Made by a program: the position numbers and the translations under genes
Source: JASTVH01 sp042862465
GTDB lineage: Bacteria > Pseudomonadota > Gammaproteobacteria > Pseudomonadales > Oleiphilaceae
Direction: 5' to 3'
Length of the DNA stretch: 64,000 bases
Assembly (NCBI GenBank): GCA_042862465.1
Contig: JASTVH010000001.1
Location: 124,001 to 188,000, forward strand
Notes under the pieces: generated by a model
Databases searched by the model: none
The model's input: the letters and a program-made list of their open reading frames with translations, nothing else
What the model was told of the DNA's origin: nothing
Part shown: piece after piece, positions 51,893-60,973 of the stretch
Position numbering within the stretch: position 1 is the first letter of the stretch
How the letters are laid out: each line of letters opens with the position of its first letter

Positions 51893-52441
51893 ATGAACGT
51901 CATCTGGTTGCGTAAGCCAGAACCTTCCGAGCCTATGCGCTACCGTCGGGTTAAGTCTGATTTCGGTGAACTTCTGGCGGTATGGCATGGCGATCATCTC
52001 TGTCGACTGGCTTTCGTGGACGATGAGGCCGATGTGCAGGCCGTGTTGGACGACGTTACCAGCGTCTGGGAAGTCCCGGTTGAAGAGGCTGGGGACAGGT
52101 TTCAGCCTTTAGCTCGCCTGCAGGAAGCACTGGCAGCTTGGCCGCGGGAAGCTCCGGGTCTTGGTCCGACCCTGGAATTGATTGGTACCTCCTTTCAGCA
52201 ACGCGTCTGGCAGGTGCTGATGCGTTCACCAACAGGGCGCTGCTATACGTACGGGTCGATCGCAGAACGGTTGGGGCAGCCGGGAGCTGCTCAGGCTGTG
52301 GGAGCTGCGGTGGGTGCCAACCCCATCGCCTTGCTGGTGCCCTGCCATCGGGTCTTGCCCCGCTCAGGGGGTGTTGGGCGCTACCGCTGGGGGGCTGACA
52401 GGAAGGCAGATATTCTCGAGGCTGAGCATTCGGGTGCCTGA
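51893..52441 (+). CDS. ogt: Methylated-DNA-protein-cysteine methyltransferase
   Basis: A 182-residue suicide repair protein of the Ogt/MGMT family that transfers alkyl groups from O6-alkylguanine to itself. The acceptor is Cys 151 in the motif PCHRV, followed by the SGGVGRYRWG loop; FQQRVWQVLMRSPTGRCYTYGSIAERLG is the DNA-binding helix region with the Arg finger. AAGAGG lies 6 nt before the ATG. It probably shares a transcript with the lipoprotein gene upstream. No AdaA-type regulator domain is present, so it is unlikely to be induced as an Ada protein. Confidence 0.92.
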   Translation: MNVIWLRKPEPSEPMRYRRVKSDFGELLAVWHGDHLCRLAFVDDEADVQAVLDDVTSVWEVPVEEAGDRFQPLARLQEALAAWPREAPGLGPTLELIGTSFQQRVWQVLMRSPTGRCYTYGSIAERLGQPGAAQAVGAAVGANPIALLVPCHRVLPRSGGVGRYRWGADRKADILEAEHSGA

Positions 52442-52457
52442 ACGGGGCGCTCGGGTA

Positions 52458-52820
52458 TCAGCGTTCCGGGTGCAGGTACTGATAGCGCCGGTAGTAATTG
52501 CGTGCCGCCCGGTACAGCGTGTAGGCGAAACCCGCAATCAATAAGGTCGCTACAGCAACCAGGCCGGAATGGCTGGCTACGGTGGTGCCCTGGTCGAACT
52601 GCCAGGCACTGACCGCCGCACCCAGATGACGCAGCAACAGGTAAGCAGAAATGCCTCCGCCCATGAGAGCCGATAAAAGCTGAGTCGTAATGATAAGCAA
52701 CGAGGGTATGGTCGATACGTGGCCGCAATGGCCACACTGGTAGCGATCCGTGTATTCCGGCTCGTCCTCATCCCGAATGGGATCCATCAGCCCCTGCTTG
52801 CAGTTAATGCATATATACAT
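52458..52820 (-). CDS. Zinc-ribbon membrane protein, function unknown
   Basis: A 120-residue protein. The N-terminus has two CxxC pairs (CINC at 4-7 and CGHC at 29-32), which should bind zinc, followed by two membrane helices (about 42-64 and 85-105) and a Tyr/Arg-rich end (YRAARNYYRRYQYLHPER). This is a rubredoxin-like or zinc-ribbon plus two-helix layout. It is convergent with the alkyltransferase gene. I do not recognise the family. Confidence 0.6.
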   Translation of the reverse strand: MYICINCKQGLMDPIRDEDEPEYTDRYQCGHCGHVSTIPSLLIITTQLLSALMGGGISAYLLLRHLGAAVSAWQFDQGTTVASHSGLVAVATLLIAGFAYTLYRAARNYYRRYQYLHPER

Positions 52821-53182
52821 ATTGCTCTTCTGATCCTACTTCGCGCCAGATTCATTCTAGCGTCTCAAGGCAGATCTGTCCTCGCAGGAAAGGTCAGAAA
52901 TGCAATCTTATCGGCCCGGATTTCCACTCTCATCACAGATTGACCAATTAGTGTATGCTCCAATAGTCACGGGCTCATAAGCAGTCGTCTGCCGCAATAA
53001 AAGAACAATACGCAAACGGGTTGAGTGCGAAATATTCCCGAAGTTGATTGAGGACTCGACAGTCGTGAGGGCGTTGCCGAACGCTGTTTTCTTGGTTCGG
53101 GGCCTCAAGGATTGCCGGGTGCCCGCACAGGAGCCCCAAGACACCAATAAAACTATTACTAGAAGAGGCAAGGATAGGGAAA
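52821..53182. other. Promoter region of the acyl-CoA synthetase gene
   Basis: This 362-bp intergenic region must hold the divergent promoters of the zinc-ribbon gene and the synthetase. A TTGACC hexamer at 52940-52945 could be a -35 box, with AATAGT 16 bp later as a poor -10. The AGAGGCAAGGATAGGG string just before 53183 contains the ribosome binding site. No gene, repeat or RNA was recognised. Confidence 0.45.
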
Positions 53183-54850
53183 ATGGCAAGCGAACTCAGT
53201 CTTCCCCTGGACATGGTCTATCACTGGGAAACCGCCAAGGCAGAAAACCTTTACCTGACCCAGCCCATGGGCAATGGCGAGGTGCAGGAATATACCTGGC
53301 GTCGGGCCGTTGGAGAGGCCCGTCGGATGGCGTCTTATCTCAAGTCATTGAATCTTCCACCCAAGAGCAAAATCGCAATTCTTTCCAAGAACTGCGCGCA
53401 TTGGATAATGTCGGATTGGGCGATCTGGATGGCGGGTCATGTGACGGTTCCGCTGTATCCCACGCTCAATGCCGAAACCGTAGGGTATATTCTGGAGCAC
53501 AGTGAGGCCGAAGTGCTTTTCGTGGGTAAGCTGGATGACTGGCCGACCATGAAACCGGGGGTGCCCGAAAACATGCACTGCATTTCTTACCCCCTGAGTC
53601 CGCAGAATGATTATCCAACCTGGGACGATTTGGTAGCCAAGTATCCTCCGCTGCAGGAGAACACTAAGCGCGATCCGGATGAGCTGGCAACCATCGTGTA
53701 CACCTCAGGCAGCACGGGCAAGCCCAAAGGCGTCATGCTGAGTTTTGCCGCCTTGGCCCATGCCGCCAAGGGCGCGATAGAGGCGCTGGATATCAACCCG
53801 AACGAGCGGATGCTGTCCTATTTGCCCCTGGCCCATGTCATGGAACGCTTCATTGTGGAAATGGGGTCGGCCTATGCGGGTTTCCATCTGTTCTTTGCGG
53901 AGACCCTGGATACCTTTGTTGCAGACCTCCGCCGGGCCCAGCCCACTCTGTTCCTGGCGGTACCGCGCATCTGGACCAAGTTCCAGGCGGGTGTCTTCGA
54001 GAAGATGCCGCCACAGAAACTTGAGCGGATGATGAAGATTCCTCTGCTGAATCGGGTCGTCAAGAAAAAGATCCTGAAAACCCTTGGGTTGGAGAACGTC
54101 AAGTTTGCCGGCAGTGGCTCCGCCCCGCTATCCGACGAAGTGCTGGACTGGTACCGCAACCTGGGTCTGGAGCTGCTCGAAGGCTACGGCATGTCTGAGA
54201 ACTTCGCCTATTCCCACATGACCAAGCCGGGGCGGGCGCGCACCGGTTTCGTTGGTGAGCCGCTTCCCGGAGTGGATGTGCGTATCAGCGAGGAGGGTGA
54301 GGTACAGATCAAGAGTCCGGCCAACATGATGGGTTACTACAAGGCACCGGACAAGACTGCGGAAAGCTTCACCGAAGATGGCTATATCCGTACCGGTGAT
54401 AAGGGGCAGGTCGATGAGCTGGGCCGGCTCAAGCTGACTGGTCGTATCAAGGAAATCTTCAAGACCAGCAAGGGCAAGTACGTGGCACCGGCACCGATTG
54501 AAAATCGACTGGTCAGCCATCCGTATATCGAGATGGTCTGTGTTTCCGGCGCCAATTATCCCCAGCCCCACGGTCTGGTGATGTTGTCCGAAGAGGCACA
54601 ACGCAAGACAGCCGATTCGGCCTTCCGCACGGAACTGGAAAAGAGCTTCAAGGACCTGCTCAGTGAAGTGAACAACACGGTCGATCCCCATGAGCGCCTG
54701 AAGTTCCTGGCCGTGGTCAAGGATGAGTGGACGATTGAAAACGATTTCCTGACACCCACACTGAAGCTCAAGCGCAACGTGGTCGAGGATGCCTACAAGG
54801 AAATGACGGATCGCTGGTATGACGAGAAGCAGCCGGTAATCTGGCAATAA
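53183..54850 (+). CDS. Long-chain acyl-CoA synthetase (AMP-binding)
   Basis: A 555-residue adenylate-forming enzyme that activates fatty acids to acyl-CoA. The P-loop-like motif TIVYTSGSTGKPKGVML is near residues 173-190, EGYGMSENFAYSHM is motif A5, and the C-terminal YIRTGDKGQVDELGRLKLTGRIKEIFKTSKGKYVAP carries the hinge and the Gly-rich motif. It is closest to the long-chain (FAA/ACSL) branch, shorter than FadD-type homologues with extra N-terminal parts. The ATG has GGATAGGG upstream. A strong terminator follows after 27 bp. Confidence 0.9.
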   Translation: MASELSLPLDMVYHWETAKAENLYLTQPMGNGEVQEYTWRRAVGEARRMASYLKSLNLPPKSKIAILSKNCAHWIMSDWAIWMAGHVTVPLYPTLNAETVGYILEHSEAEVLFVGKLDDWPTMKPGVPENMHCISYPLSPQNDYPTWDDLVAKYPPLQENTKRDPDELATIVYTSGSTGKPKGVMLSFAALAHAAKGAIEALDINPNERMLSYLPLAHVMERFIVEMGSAYAGFHLFFAETLDTFVADLRRAQPTLFLAVPRIWTKFQAGVFEKMPPQKLERMMKIPLLNRVVKKKILKTLGLENVKFAGSGSAPLSDEVLDWYRNLGLELLEGYGMSENFAYSHMTKPGRARTGFVGEPLPGVDVRISEEGEVQIKSPANMMGYYKAPDKTAESFTEDGYIRTGDKGQVDELGRLKLTGRIKEIFKTSKGKYVAPAPIENRLVSHPYIEMVCVSGANYPQPHGLVMLSEEAQRKTADSAFRTELEKSFKDLLSEVNNTVDPHERLKFLAVVKDEWTIENDFLTPTLKLKRNVVEDAYKEMTDRWYDEKQPVIWQ

Positions 54851-54877
54851 TCACATGTTGTTTTAAAGCGTTGAGAA

Positions 54878-54906
54878 AGCCCGGCCTTTAGTGCCGGGCT
54901 TTTTTG
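54878..54906 (+). terminator. Rho-independent terminator of the acyl-CoA synthetase gene
   Basis: AGCCCGGC (54878-54885) and GCCGGGCT (54893-54900) form an 8-bp stem with a CTTTAGT loop, followed by a run of seven T to 54906. It begins 27 bp after the synthetase stop codon. Confidence 0.92.
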
Positions 54907-55009
54907 TGGGGATCACTGGTTTGACAGGGTAGCTATTACCGCTTTGGTCGCATTGGCAGGCCTCAGGCGAGCCCGATAGACTGCAGTTCGGGAATTGGGG
55001 AGAGAGGTC

Positions 55010-55477
55010 ATGCCAGAGCAGTTGGAGAGGGTAGGGTTGCAGAACCTGCTTGAGTCAGAGATCCCGCTGTCCCGGGCCCTGGCGGTCCAAGTGCGTGAGG
55101 CTTCGGCGGATGAGATCCGGTTGGTGGCGCCCCTGGAGCCCAATCACAATCATCAGGGCACAGCATTCGGGGGCAGCCTGTACAGCGTGGCGGTATTAGC
55201 TGCCTGGAGTCTGGCGCAGTGTTGGTTGAGGTCTGAAGGGTTAAGGGCCAATGTGGTCATCCAGAGCGGAGACTTGGATTACCTTGAACCCGTGAGTGCC
55301 AATTTTGAAGCTGTGGCCAGGGGGCCTGACCGTGAGGCGTCTGTGCGCCTGAAGCGAACGTTGCTCCGTCACGGACGCGGACGTATCGAACTCCAGTCGG
55401 ATATCTTGTGTGAGGGCAGGTGCTGCGCCCGTTTCAGTGGGCGGTTTGTTCTGCTCCAGGCAACCTCAGGCGCATGA
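55010..55477 (+). CDS. YiiD-type thioesterase domain protein
   Basis: A 155-residue hotdog-fold protein like the C-terminal domain of E. coli YiiD. The segment APLEPNHNHQGTAFGGSLYSVAVLAAWSL carries the conserved Asn-His and Gly-rich helix of the hotdog, and VVIQSGDLDYLEPVSANFEAVA is the following strand pair. Such proteins are predicted acyl-CoA or acyl-carrier thioesterases. The ATG at 55010 has GAGAGAGG upstream; the frame extends 5 codons earlier. Being after an acyl-CoA synthetase makes a lipid role plausible, though a terminator separates the two. Confidence 0.83.
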   Translation: MPEQLERVGLQNLLESEIPLSRALAVQVREASADEIRLVAPLEPNHNHQGTAFGGSLYSVAVLAAWSLAQCWLRSEGLRANVVIQSGDLDYLEPVSANFEAVARGPDREASVRLKRTLLRHGRGRIELQSDILCEGRCCARFSGRFVLLQATSGA

Positions 55478-55486
55478 CATCGCCGG

Positions 55487-57160
55487 TCAGGTAAAGTCAC
55501 GACTACGGCTGATGGAGCGACTCAGCAGAATAATGGGCAGTATTCCCGCCAACACAATGACCAATGCTGGCAGGGCACTCTCCTCCAGGAGTTCATCAGA
55601 CGCGTACTGATAGACATGGGTCGCCAGTGTTTCGAAATTGAACGGTCTCAGAATGAGGGTTGCCGGCAGTTCTTTCATACAATCGACGAACACCACGAGT
55701 GCGGCGGTCAGCAGGGTCGTTCGCAACATCGGCAGGTGAACGTTCCACAGCGTTCTCAGGGGCGAATGGCCCAGAGAGCGCGAGGCCATGTCCATGCTGG
55801 GTGTGATCTTCTCCAGGCCACTCTCCAGGCTTCCGGCCGATATGGCCAGGAAGCGTACCGTATACGCAAACACCAGCGCCACGATCGTCCCGCTGAGAAG
55901 AAGGCCGGTGGAGACGCCAAAAACGGCCTCGATCCGGGCGTCCAGCCAATTATCGAATCCCGCCAAGGGGATGATGACACCCACAGCTAGCACGGCGCCG
56001 GGCATGGCGTATCCCAGGCTGGCGAAGCGCACCATTATGCGAATAATGCCGGTGTCGTGAAGGCGCCTTGCGTAGGCAAGGATCAGACCGATGGTCAGGG
56101 TGGACAGTGCTGCCAATGAGGACAGCATCAGGCTGTTGACGGCGTGGTCCAGGAAGTCCTCGGTCCAGCTGATGTCAAAATAGTTCCAGGCATAAAGGCC
56201 CAATACTGCGGCTGGAATGACAAACCCCAAAACCACTGGGAACCCGCAAAGAACCAGGCAGGCTGCCCGCCAAAGTGGGGAAAGCCGGAAACGCTGGAGG
56301 GCCTGACGCGACTCGCGCGCCGAGTACTGCTTTTGGCGGCGCCGCGAGTAGCGCTCGATGGTGACCAAAAGAACCACAAAGCCCAACATGGTGACGGCGA
56401 TCTGCGCGGCGCCCCCCACATTGCCCAGGTTCATCCAGGTATCAAACAGTCCTGCCGTCAGTGTGCGAACGGCAAAATAATCCACCGTACCGAAGTCGTT
56501 GAGGGTTTCCATCAACACCAGCGACATGCCGACCGCCAGCGCCGGCCGTGCCACCGGTAATACCACCCGGAAAAATGTACCCCAGGCGCTATGTCCCAGA
56601 CTGCGGCTGACCGCGAAAAGCGAGGGGGACTGCTCCAGGAAGGCCGCCCGGGCCAGCAGGTAGACGTAGGGGTAGAGCACCAGTCCGAGCATGGTAATGG
56701 CGCCGCCCATGCTGCGGATCGTGGGAAACCAGTAGTCCTCGGGGCTGGACCAGCCGAACCAGTCTCGCAGCTGGACCTGCACCATACCGGCGTATTCAAG
56801 GAGGTCGGTATAAACATAGGCGATCACGTAGGCGGGTACGGCAAAAGGCAGTAGCAGTGCCCATTCCATGATACGTCGCCCGGGAAACTCGCAAAGGGTG
56901 ACGACCCAAGCTGTTGCTACCCCAAGAAAGAGCGTAAGTATGCCCACGCCAAACATGAGCTGGAGCGTATTGCCAATGTAGATCGGAAGCGTTGTCCGAA
57001 TCAGATGCGGCCAGATGTTTTCCTCGGGAAACAGGGCGAGGTAGAAAACAGAGAGGATCGGCAAGGCCACGAGAAAAGCCGAGAATCCCGCCCCCAACAT
57101 CCAGCCCAGGGGACGCCCTCGGGCACGCTTCTCCGTCAATGACAGGCTGGCCTCGCTCAT
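55487..57160 (-). CDS. fbpB: Ferric iron ABC transporter permease (FbpB-type)
   Basis: A 557-residue inner-membrane permease made of two fused repeats, each with about six helices. The two EAA-type loops that contact the ATPase are AVSRSLGHSAWGTFFRVVLP (first half) and MASRSLGHSPLRTLWNVHLP (second half). This layout is that of FbpB/SfuB Fe(III) permeases. It lies downstream of the binding-protein gene on the same strand, separated by a stem-loop. The ATPase gene is not in this window next to it; the YadG-like ATPase at 62359 is of another family. Confidence 0.9.
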   Translation of the reverse strand: MSEASLSLTEKRARGRPLGWMLGAGFSAFLVALPILSVFYLALFPEENIWPHLIRTTLPIYIGNTLQLMFGVGILTLFLGVATAWVVTLCEFPGRRIMEWALLLPFAVPAYVIAYVYTDLLEYAGMVQVQLRDWFGWSSPEDYWFPTIRSMGGAITMLGLVLYPYVYLLARAAFLEQSPSLFAVSRSLGHSAWGTFFRVVLPVARPALAVGMSLVLMETLNDFGTVDYFAVRTLTAGLFDTWMNLGNVGGAAQIAVTMLGFVVLLVTIERYSRRRQKQYSARESRQALQRFRLSPLWRAACLVLCGFPVVLGFVIPAAVLGLYAWNYFDISWTEDFLDHAVNSLMLSSLAALSTLTIGLILAYARRLHDTGIIRIMVRFASLGYAMPGAVLAVGVIIPLAGFDNWLDARIEAVFGVSTGLLLSGTIVALVFAYTVRFLAISAGSLESGLEKITPSMDMASRSLGHSPLRTLWNVHLPMLRTTLLTAALVVFVDCMKELPATLILRPFNFETLATHVYQYASDELLEESALPALVIVLAGILPIILLSRSISRSRDFT

Positions 57161-57204
57161 CGGGCGGTCGTGCTTCCTTATGGTGTGGTTTCAAAGGTCT
57201 TGCG

Positions 57205-57240
57205 AACGCGGCTCAAGGATAACCTGTTTGAAGCCGCGTT
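57205..57240 (-). other. Intercistronic stem-loop between fbpA and fbpB
   Basis: AACGCGGCT (57205-57213) and AGCCGCGTT (57232-57240) form a perfect 9-bp stem, with a smaller hairpin AGG-ATAA-CCT inside the loop. It sits between the binding-protein stop and the permease start on the minus strand, where such hairpins often stabilise the binding-protein part of the mRNA or partly end transcription. This would raise binding protein over permease. Confidence 0.6.
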
Positions 57241-57258
57241 TCAGGTTGAGAAGACGAA

Positions 57259-58284
57259 TCAGTTGTCGAAACCTACGCGATCAACCAGCTTGACGGCTTC
57301 CTCTCGATAATCGGCAATTTTCTGGAGAGGAAGGTCGTCCACTTTGAAGTCGCCCCACTCAGCCACGAGGCCCGTCGGGGTGACGTCTGGGTTGACCGGG
57401 TGCTCGAAGTTTGTCTCTGCATAGATTTGTTGTGCCTTTTCACTGGAGAGAAATTCCAGCAGCTTGATCGCTTCTTCGCGATTGGGGGTACTCTTGGTCA
57501 GGGCGGCGCCACTGATATTGACGTGGGTTCCCCGACCGTCCTGGTTCGGGAATACCAGAAACGCAGACTCGGCCCAGGCTTTCTGGTCTTCGTTGGTCAG
57601 CATCTTGCCGTAGTAATAGCTGTTACCCAGCGCTACGTCACAAATGCCTTCCTTGATGGCCTTGACCTGAGCACGGTCATTGCCCTGGGGTTTACGGGCA
57701 AGGTTGGCCTTGACGCCGCGTAGCCAGTCTTCGGCGCCATCGATGCCATGGTGGGCGATCATGGAGGCAATCAGCGCCACGTTGTAGGGGTGCTTTGCGC
57801 TGCGAGTACAGGCTTTGCCTTTCCACCGTGGGTCGGCCAGCCCTTCGTAAGTTTTGATCTCGCCTTTCTTAACGCGCTCCTTGGACGCGTATATAATCCT
57901 GGCGCGGCTGGTCAGGCCGATCCACTTGCCGTCAGGGTGACGAAAGGATGGCGGGATATTGTTGCTGATCGTCTCGGAATGTACCGACTGGGTCAGATCT
58001 CTTTCTGCCAGGTCACTTAGACGTGCAACGTCGACAGTCATGACGACGTCAGCGGGACTGTTGCGGCCCTCACGTTTGAGGCGTTCGGCAATGCCGGTTT
58101 TAGCGAACACGACGTTGACATCGATGCCTGTCTGGTCAGTGAAGGCTTCAAAAAGAGGCTTCACCAGGAACGGTTGCCGGTAGGAGTAGACGTTGACTTC
58201 GCCATCGGCCTGGGCCGACAGGGAAAGGGGAAGCAATGTCAGTGCGAGTCCAAGTGCTGCTGCCTGCTTGAGAATCTTTTTCAC
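57259..58284 (-). CDS. fbpA: Ferric iron-binding periplasmic protein (FbpA-type)
   Basis: A 341-residue substrate-binding protein with a signal peptide (residues 1-26, ending SAQA). The mature start DGEVNVYSYRQPFLVKPLFEAFTDQTGIDVNVVF is typical of the FbpA/AfuA Fe(III)-binding group, and NSYYYGKM contains the tandem Tyr residues that usually bind ferric ion. It delivers iron to the permease encoded next. A Fur-box-like sequence lies about 45 bp upstream, in line with iron control. It is divergent from the PilZ gene. Confidence 0.92.
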   Translation of the reverse strand: MKKILKQAAALGLALTLLPLSLSAQADGEVNVYSYRQPFLVKPLFEAFTDQTGIDVNVVFAKTGIAERLKREGRNSPADVVMTVDVARLSDLAERDLTQSVHSETISNNIPPSFRHPDGKWIGLTSRARIIYASKERVKKGEIKTYEGLADPRWKGKACTRSAKHPYNVALIASMIAHHGIDGAEDWLRGVKANLARKPQGNDRAQVKAIKEGICDVALGNSYYYGKMLTNEDQKAWAESAFLVFPNQDGRGTHVNISGAALTKSTPNREEAIKLLEFLSSEKAQQIYAETNFEHPVNPDVTPTGLVAEWGDFKVDDLPLQKIADYREEAVKLVDRVGFDN

Positions 58285-58328
58285 AAATCATGGTCCTCTG
58301 GTTGTGGCAAGGGCGCTCAAAGTGTAAA

Positions 58329-58343
58329 CGTAAAGTATTCTCA
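58329..58343 (-). promoter_or_regulatory. Fur-box-like site upstream of fbpA
   Basis: On the minus strand this reads TGAGAATACTTTACG, with a good left arm (TGAGAAT against TGATAAT) and a poor right arm of the 7-1-7 Fur consensus. Its place 45 bp upstream of an iron-uptake gene supports it; the sequence alone is only a fair match. Confidence 0.4.
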
Positions 58344-58467
58344 TTTGAGTTGTCGGGAGAGTCAAGCCTCATCAATCAATGCTGGCGGGCTTCAAGGATG
58401 CTGTCTATATTGCTGAATTGTTGAACGTTGCACGGGTTTACCTCACAAAGGCGTGTAAGATTGCACC

Positions 58468-58725
58468 ATGTCAGAACGTAGAGCGTCTATCCGGACTGCC
58501 ATGAACGCGCAAGTCATGGTGTGGCATCCCTCCCTGGGCGAGAAACTTTTTAATACCCGCGATGTCTCTGATGGTGGCATTTTCGTCGTGGTTCAGGAAG
58601 GCGATTTTCCGCCGATCGGCAGTGTCGTGGAAATACAGGTTCAGGGTTTACCGGCTCCCGCCCCCATACTGAAGATGGAAGTTGTCAGGTCATCTCCTGA
58701 CGGGTTCGGTCTTCAGTTTGTCTGA
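58468..58725 (+). CDS. Single-domain PilZ protein, c-di-GMP receptor
   Basis: An 85-residue PilZ protein. The RxxxR motif is R5-A-S-I-R9 in ERRASIR, and D32VSDGG37 is the [D/N]xSxxG motif, so both c-di-GMP-binding elements are present. Such short proteins act as adaptors that change motility, twitching or surface behaviour on binding c-di-GMP. It is divergent from fbpA and followed by a lipoprotein gene. The window also holds a diguanylate cyclase and an HD-GYP-like protein, so c-di-GMP signalling is well represented. Confidence 0.9.
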   Translation: MSERRASIRTAMNAQVMVWHPSLGEKLFNTRDVSDGGIFVVVQEGDFPPIGSVVEIQVQGLPAPAPILKMEVVRSSPDGFGLQFV

Positions 58726-58869
58726 TCATCGCCAATGCCATGGCCGGGTTCTGACCGGCGACCAAAAGTGCTTTTTCCAGACCGGGAAAAGGTGGTCGGT
58801 ATTCTCTTGCAAACAAGACCATGCGATGGCGCAGCAACTGATCGCATGATTAAGGAGTATGGTTTTCAA

Positions 58870-59430
58870 ATGACAGCGCGAGTTTTTCTGTTGCTCACAC
58901 TCACACTGGTGGTTTCCGGTTGTGCCAATTACCAGTCTCACTATGGAAAGTTTACAGCCGTCAACTCAGCGGGCGAGCGGAGAGCCTTTCTGATCTCATG
59001 GAAAACTGCGGAGTACCCGGCCTGGAGGCTGCGGGAATCGGAGTCCACGCCCGTGCGCGTTCAGTCCCAATGCAGCAAGCGTGAGTGGTCATTGGGCGAG
59101 GGGCAGTGTGGGGATGGGATCAGCGCCTGTGGAAAGCCTGGCCAGGATCTGAATCGGCAGGGCAAAATGATTTCTGCTGACGGATATGTCTGTATGCAGG
59201 TGACGGACCAGCAGGGGGCAGAGCGAATAGCCGAACTGGATTCCCCGGTTCTGCTGACGGTTTCCTGTTATCCGAATGAAACCGAGCGCCAGGTGGATGG
59301 GGAAAAGGAAAATATCGACTATCTCAAGGCGTCTGCGGTTCCCTATACCGTCCACATCAAGACGGCGCCCCTCTATAGTCTCGATGATCGGCCTCCCAGC
59401 CTGGACGAAAAAATCTGCAAGACGGAGTAG
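58870..59430 (+). CDS. Hypothetical Cys-rich lipoprotein
   Basis: A 186-residue protein with a lipoprotein signal (TARVFLLLTLTLVVSGC, lipidated Cys near residue 18) and a mature part containing about six more cysteines (for example QCSKREWSLGEGQCGDGISACG and YVCMQV), which may form disulfides in the periplasm. No family is recognised. An AAGGAG lies 12 nt before the ATG, which is long; in-frame ATG codons further upstream give a non-signal N-terminus, so 58870 is preferred. Confidence 0.65.
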   Translation: MTARVFLLLTLTLVVSGCANYQSHYGKFTAVNSAGERRAFLISWKTAEYPAWRLRESESTPVRVQSQCSKREWSLGEGQCGDGISACGKPGQDLNRQGKMISADGYVCMQVTDQQGAERIAELDSPVLLTVSCYPNETERQVDGEKENIDYLKASAVPYTVHIKTAPLYSLDDRPPSLDEKICKTE

Positions 59431-59637
59431 TCGCTTCTTGGCGTTTCGCTAACTGTGCGGTATGTCACATTTGTATTGCGAACGTAATCTCGCATGTACA
59501 TAAAGTTGCCTTCGGCTACAAAGCGTAATCCCTTGTAAGTCTTTGGTAACCCAACACTACCATACTGTAATTGCCTCTTTTCCAGATGGTGGGAAAATGA
59601 CACTTGGGATGGTGTTCATTACGAAGAGGTATCAGTC

Positions 59638-60942
59638 ATGGGTGTCCGTCAAAACAAGGTGCCAGTTCACGATTTGCAGGTCGGCATGTTTGTGTCAGAC
59701 CTTGATCGTCCTTGGCACGAGACCCCTTTCCCGATTCAGGGATTCTACATTCGTAATGACGAGGAAATCCGCGCGCTGGCCTCCTATTGTCGGTATGTCT
59801 ATGTCGATATTGCCGAGGCTCGGGAAGCGGTAGCGCGCAGTGGCGGCCACGCCAGTGCCGTTGGTTTTCAGAGCCATCACCGCCGTGGCGGCCAAAAGGT
59901 CCTGAAGCTTCCTCCCATCCATGTCAAAAATCCGCGTAAATACGAGCCGACGGTTTCTTTGAAGCGGGAGGTAAAGCAGGGGGAAAAGATTCTGGCCGAT
60001 GTTCGCAAGGCGCTGAGTCGTCTTGGTGAGCAAATGGAGAACCATGAACCTCTGGTGCTGGAAGATGCCGAAGTGGCTGCCGAGGCCATGGTCGGCAGTG
60101 TCCTTCGGAATCCGGACGCTCTGGTCTGGTTGAGTCGGATTCAACGGAACGACAGTTATACGTACCGCCACTCATTAAATACCGCCATCTGGTCTCTGGT
60201 CTTCGGGCGTCATTTGGGGTTGCAGCCCGACGTGCTGAAGCATTTGGCGCTTGGCAGCCTGCTCAGTCAGGTTGGTAAGGCCGATTTGTCCATCGACTGG
60301 CGTCGCCAGGAGCGCGAGTTGTCCGCTCAGGAGTTGAAGGCCTATCGCCAGTATCCTGAAGTCGGCGCGCAAATGCTGGAAGAAGCGGACCAGCCACCCA
60401 TTGTGGTCAGTGTGGTGCGTTATCATCGTGAACGTCACAACGGCACCGGTTTCCCGCAGGGCGTAACGGGCGACAAAATTCCTCTGGTCGCCAAAATATG
60501 CGGCTTGGTGGACTTTTATGAAACGATGATAGAACCGCGCGAAGAGGAAAGGCCATTGACGCCGGCCCAGGCGGTGGGCCAGTTGTTCGAGTTGCGTAAT
60601 ATCGAGTTTCAGGAAGATCTGGTGGAGCGGTTTATTCAGGCGATCGGCGTGTACCCGACCGGCACCATCGTTGAGCTGTCTGATCAGCACGTTGGTGTGG
60701 TGCTGTCCCATCGGCCGAATCGTCGTCTCTGGCCTAAAGTCCTGGTCATTACCGATGAGCTTCAGCGGCCACTGAAGGAGGGTAAGGTACTTGATCTGGC
60801 GGATTACAACGAGTCGCGGGCAGCTCAGGACGCGGTTCAAGTTTCAGGATGCATACCTTTTGGCGCCCTGGATTTCGATCCGTCCGAGTATCAAGTAACG
60901 GGCGCCGTTTCTAAGTGGAGTTGGCGTCACTTTGTGGGGTGA
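59638..60942 (+). CDS. DUF3391 plus degenerate HD-GYP protein
   Basis: A 434-residue protein. The N-terminus is a DUF3391 domain (VPVHDLQVGMFVSDLDRPW). The C-terminal part (about 170-360) aligns with HD-GYP c-di-GMP phosphodiesterases, starting at the His of RHSLNTA (H178). The key HD pair is replaced by S210-Q211, the next metal His (in tHPe) by Tyr 239, and the HHExxDGxGYP motif reads HRERHNGTGFP (263-273). So it should not hydrolyse c-di-GMP and may act as a sensor or binding protein. GAAGAGG lies 8 nt before the ATG. Confidence 0.85.
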   Translation: MGVRQNKVPVHDLQVGMFVSDLDRPWHETPFPIQGFYIRNDEEIRALASYCRYVYVDIAEAREAVARSGGHASAVGFQSHHRRGGQKVLKLPPIHVKNPRKYEPTVSLKREVKQGEKILADVRKALSRLGEQMENHEPLVLEDAEVAAEAMVGSVLRNPDALVWLSRIQRNDSYTYRHSLNTAIWSLVFGRHLGLQPDVLKHLALGSLLSQVGKADLSIDWRRQERELSAQELKAYRQYPEVGAQMLEEADQPPIVVSVVRYHRERHNGTGFPQGVTGDKIPLVAKICGLVDFYETMIEPREEERPLTPAQAVGQLFELRNIEFQEDLVERFIQAIGVYPTGTIVELSDQHVGVVLSHRPNRRLWPKVLVITDELQRPLKEGKVLDLADYNESRAAQDAVQVSGCIPFGALDFDPSEYQVTGAVSKWSWRHFVG

Positions 60943-60973
60943 GCCACCGCATGTTTGCCCACCCCTTTATATG

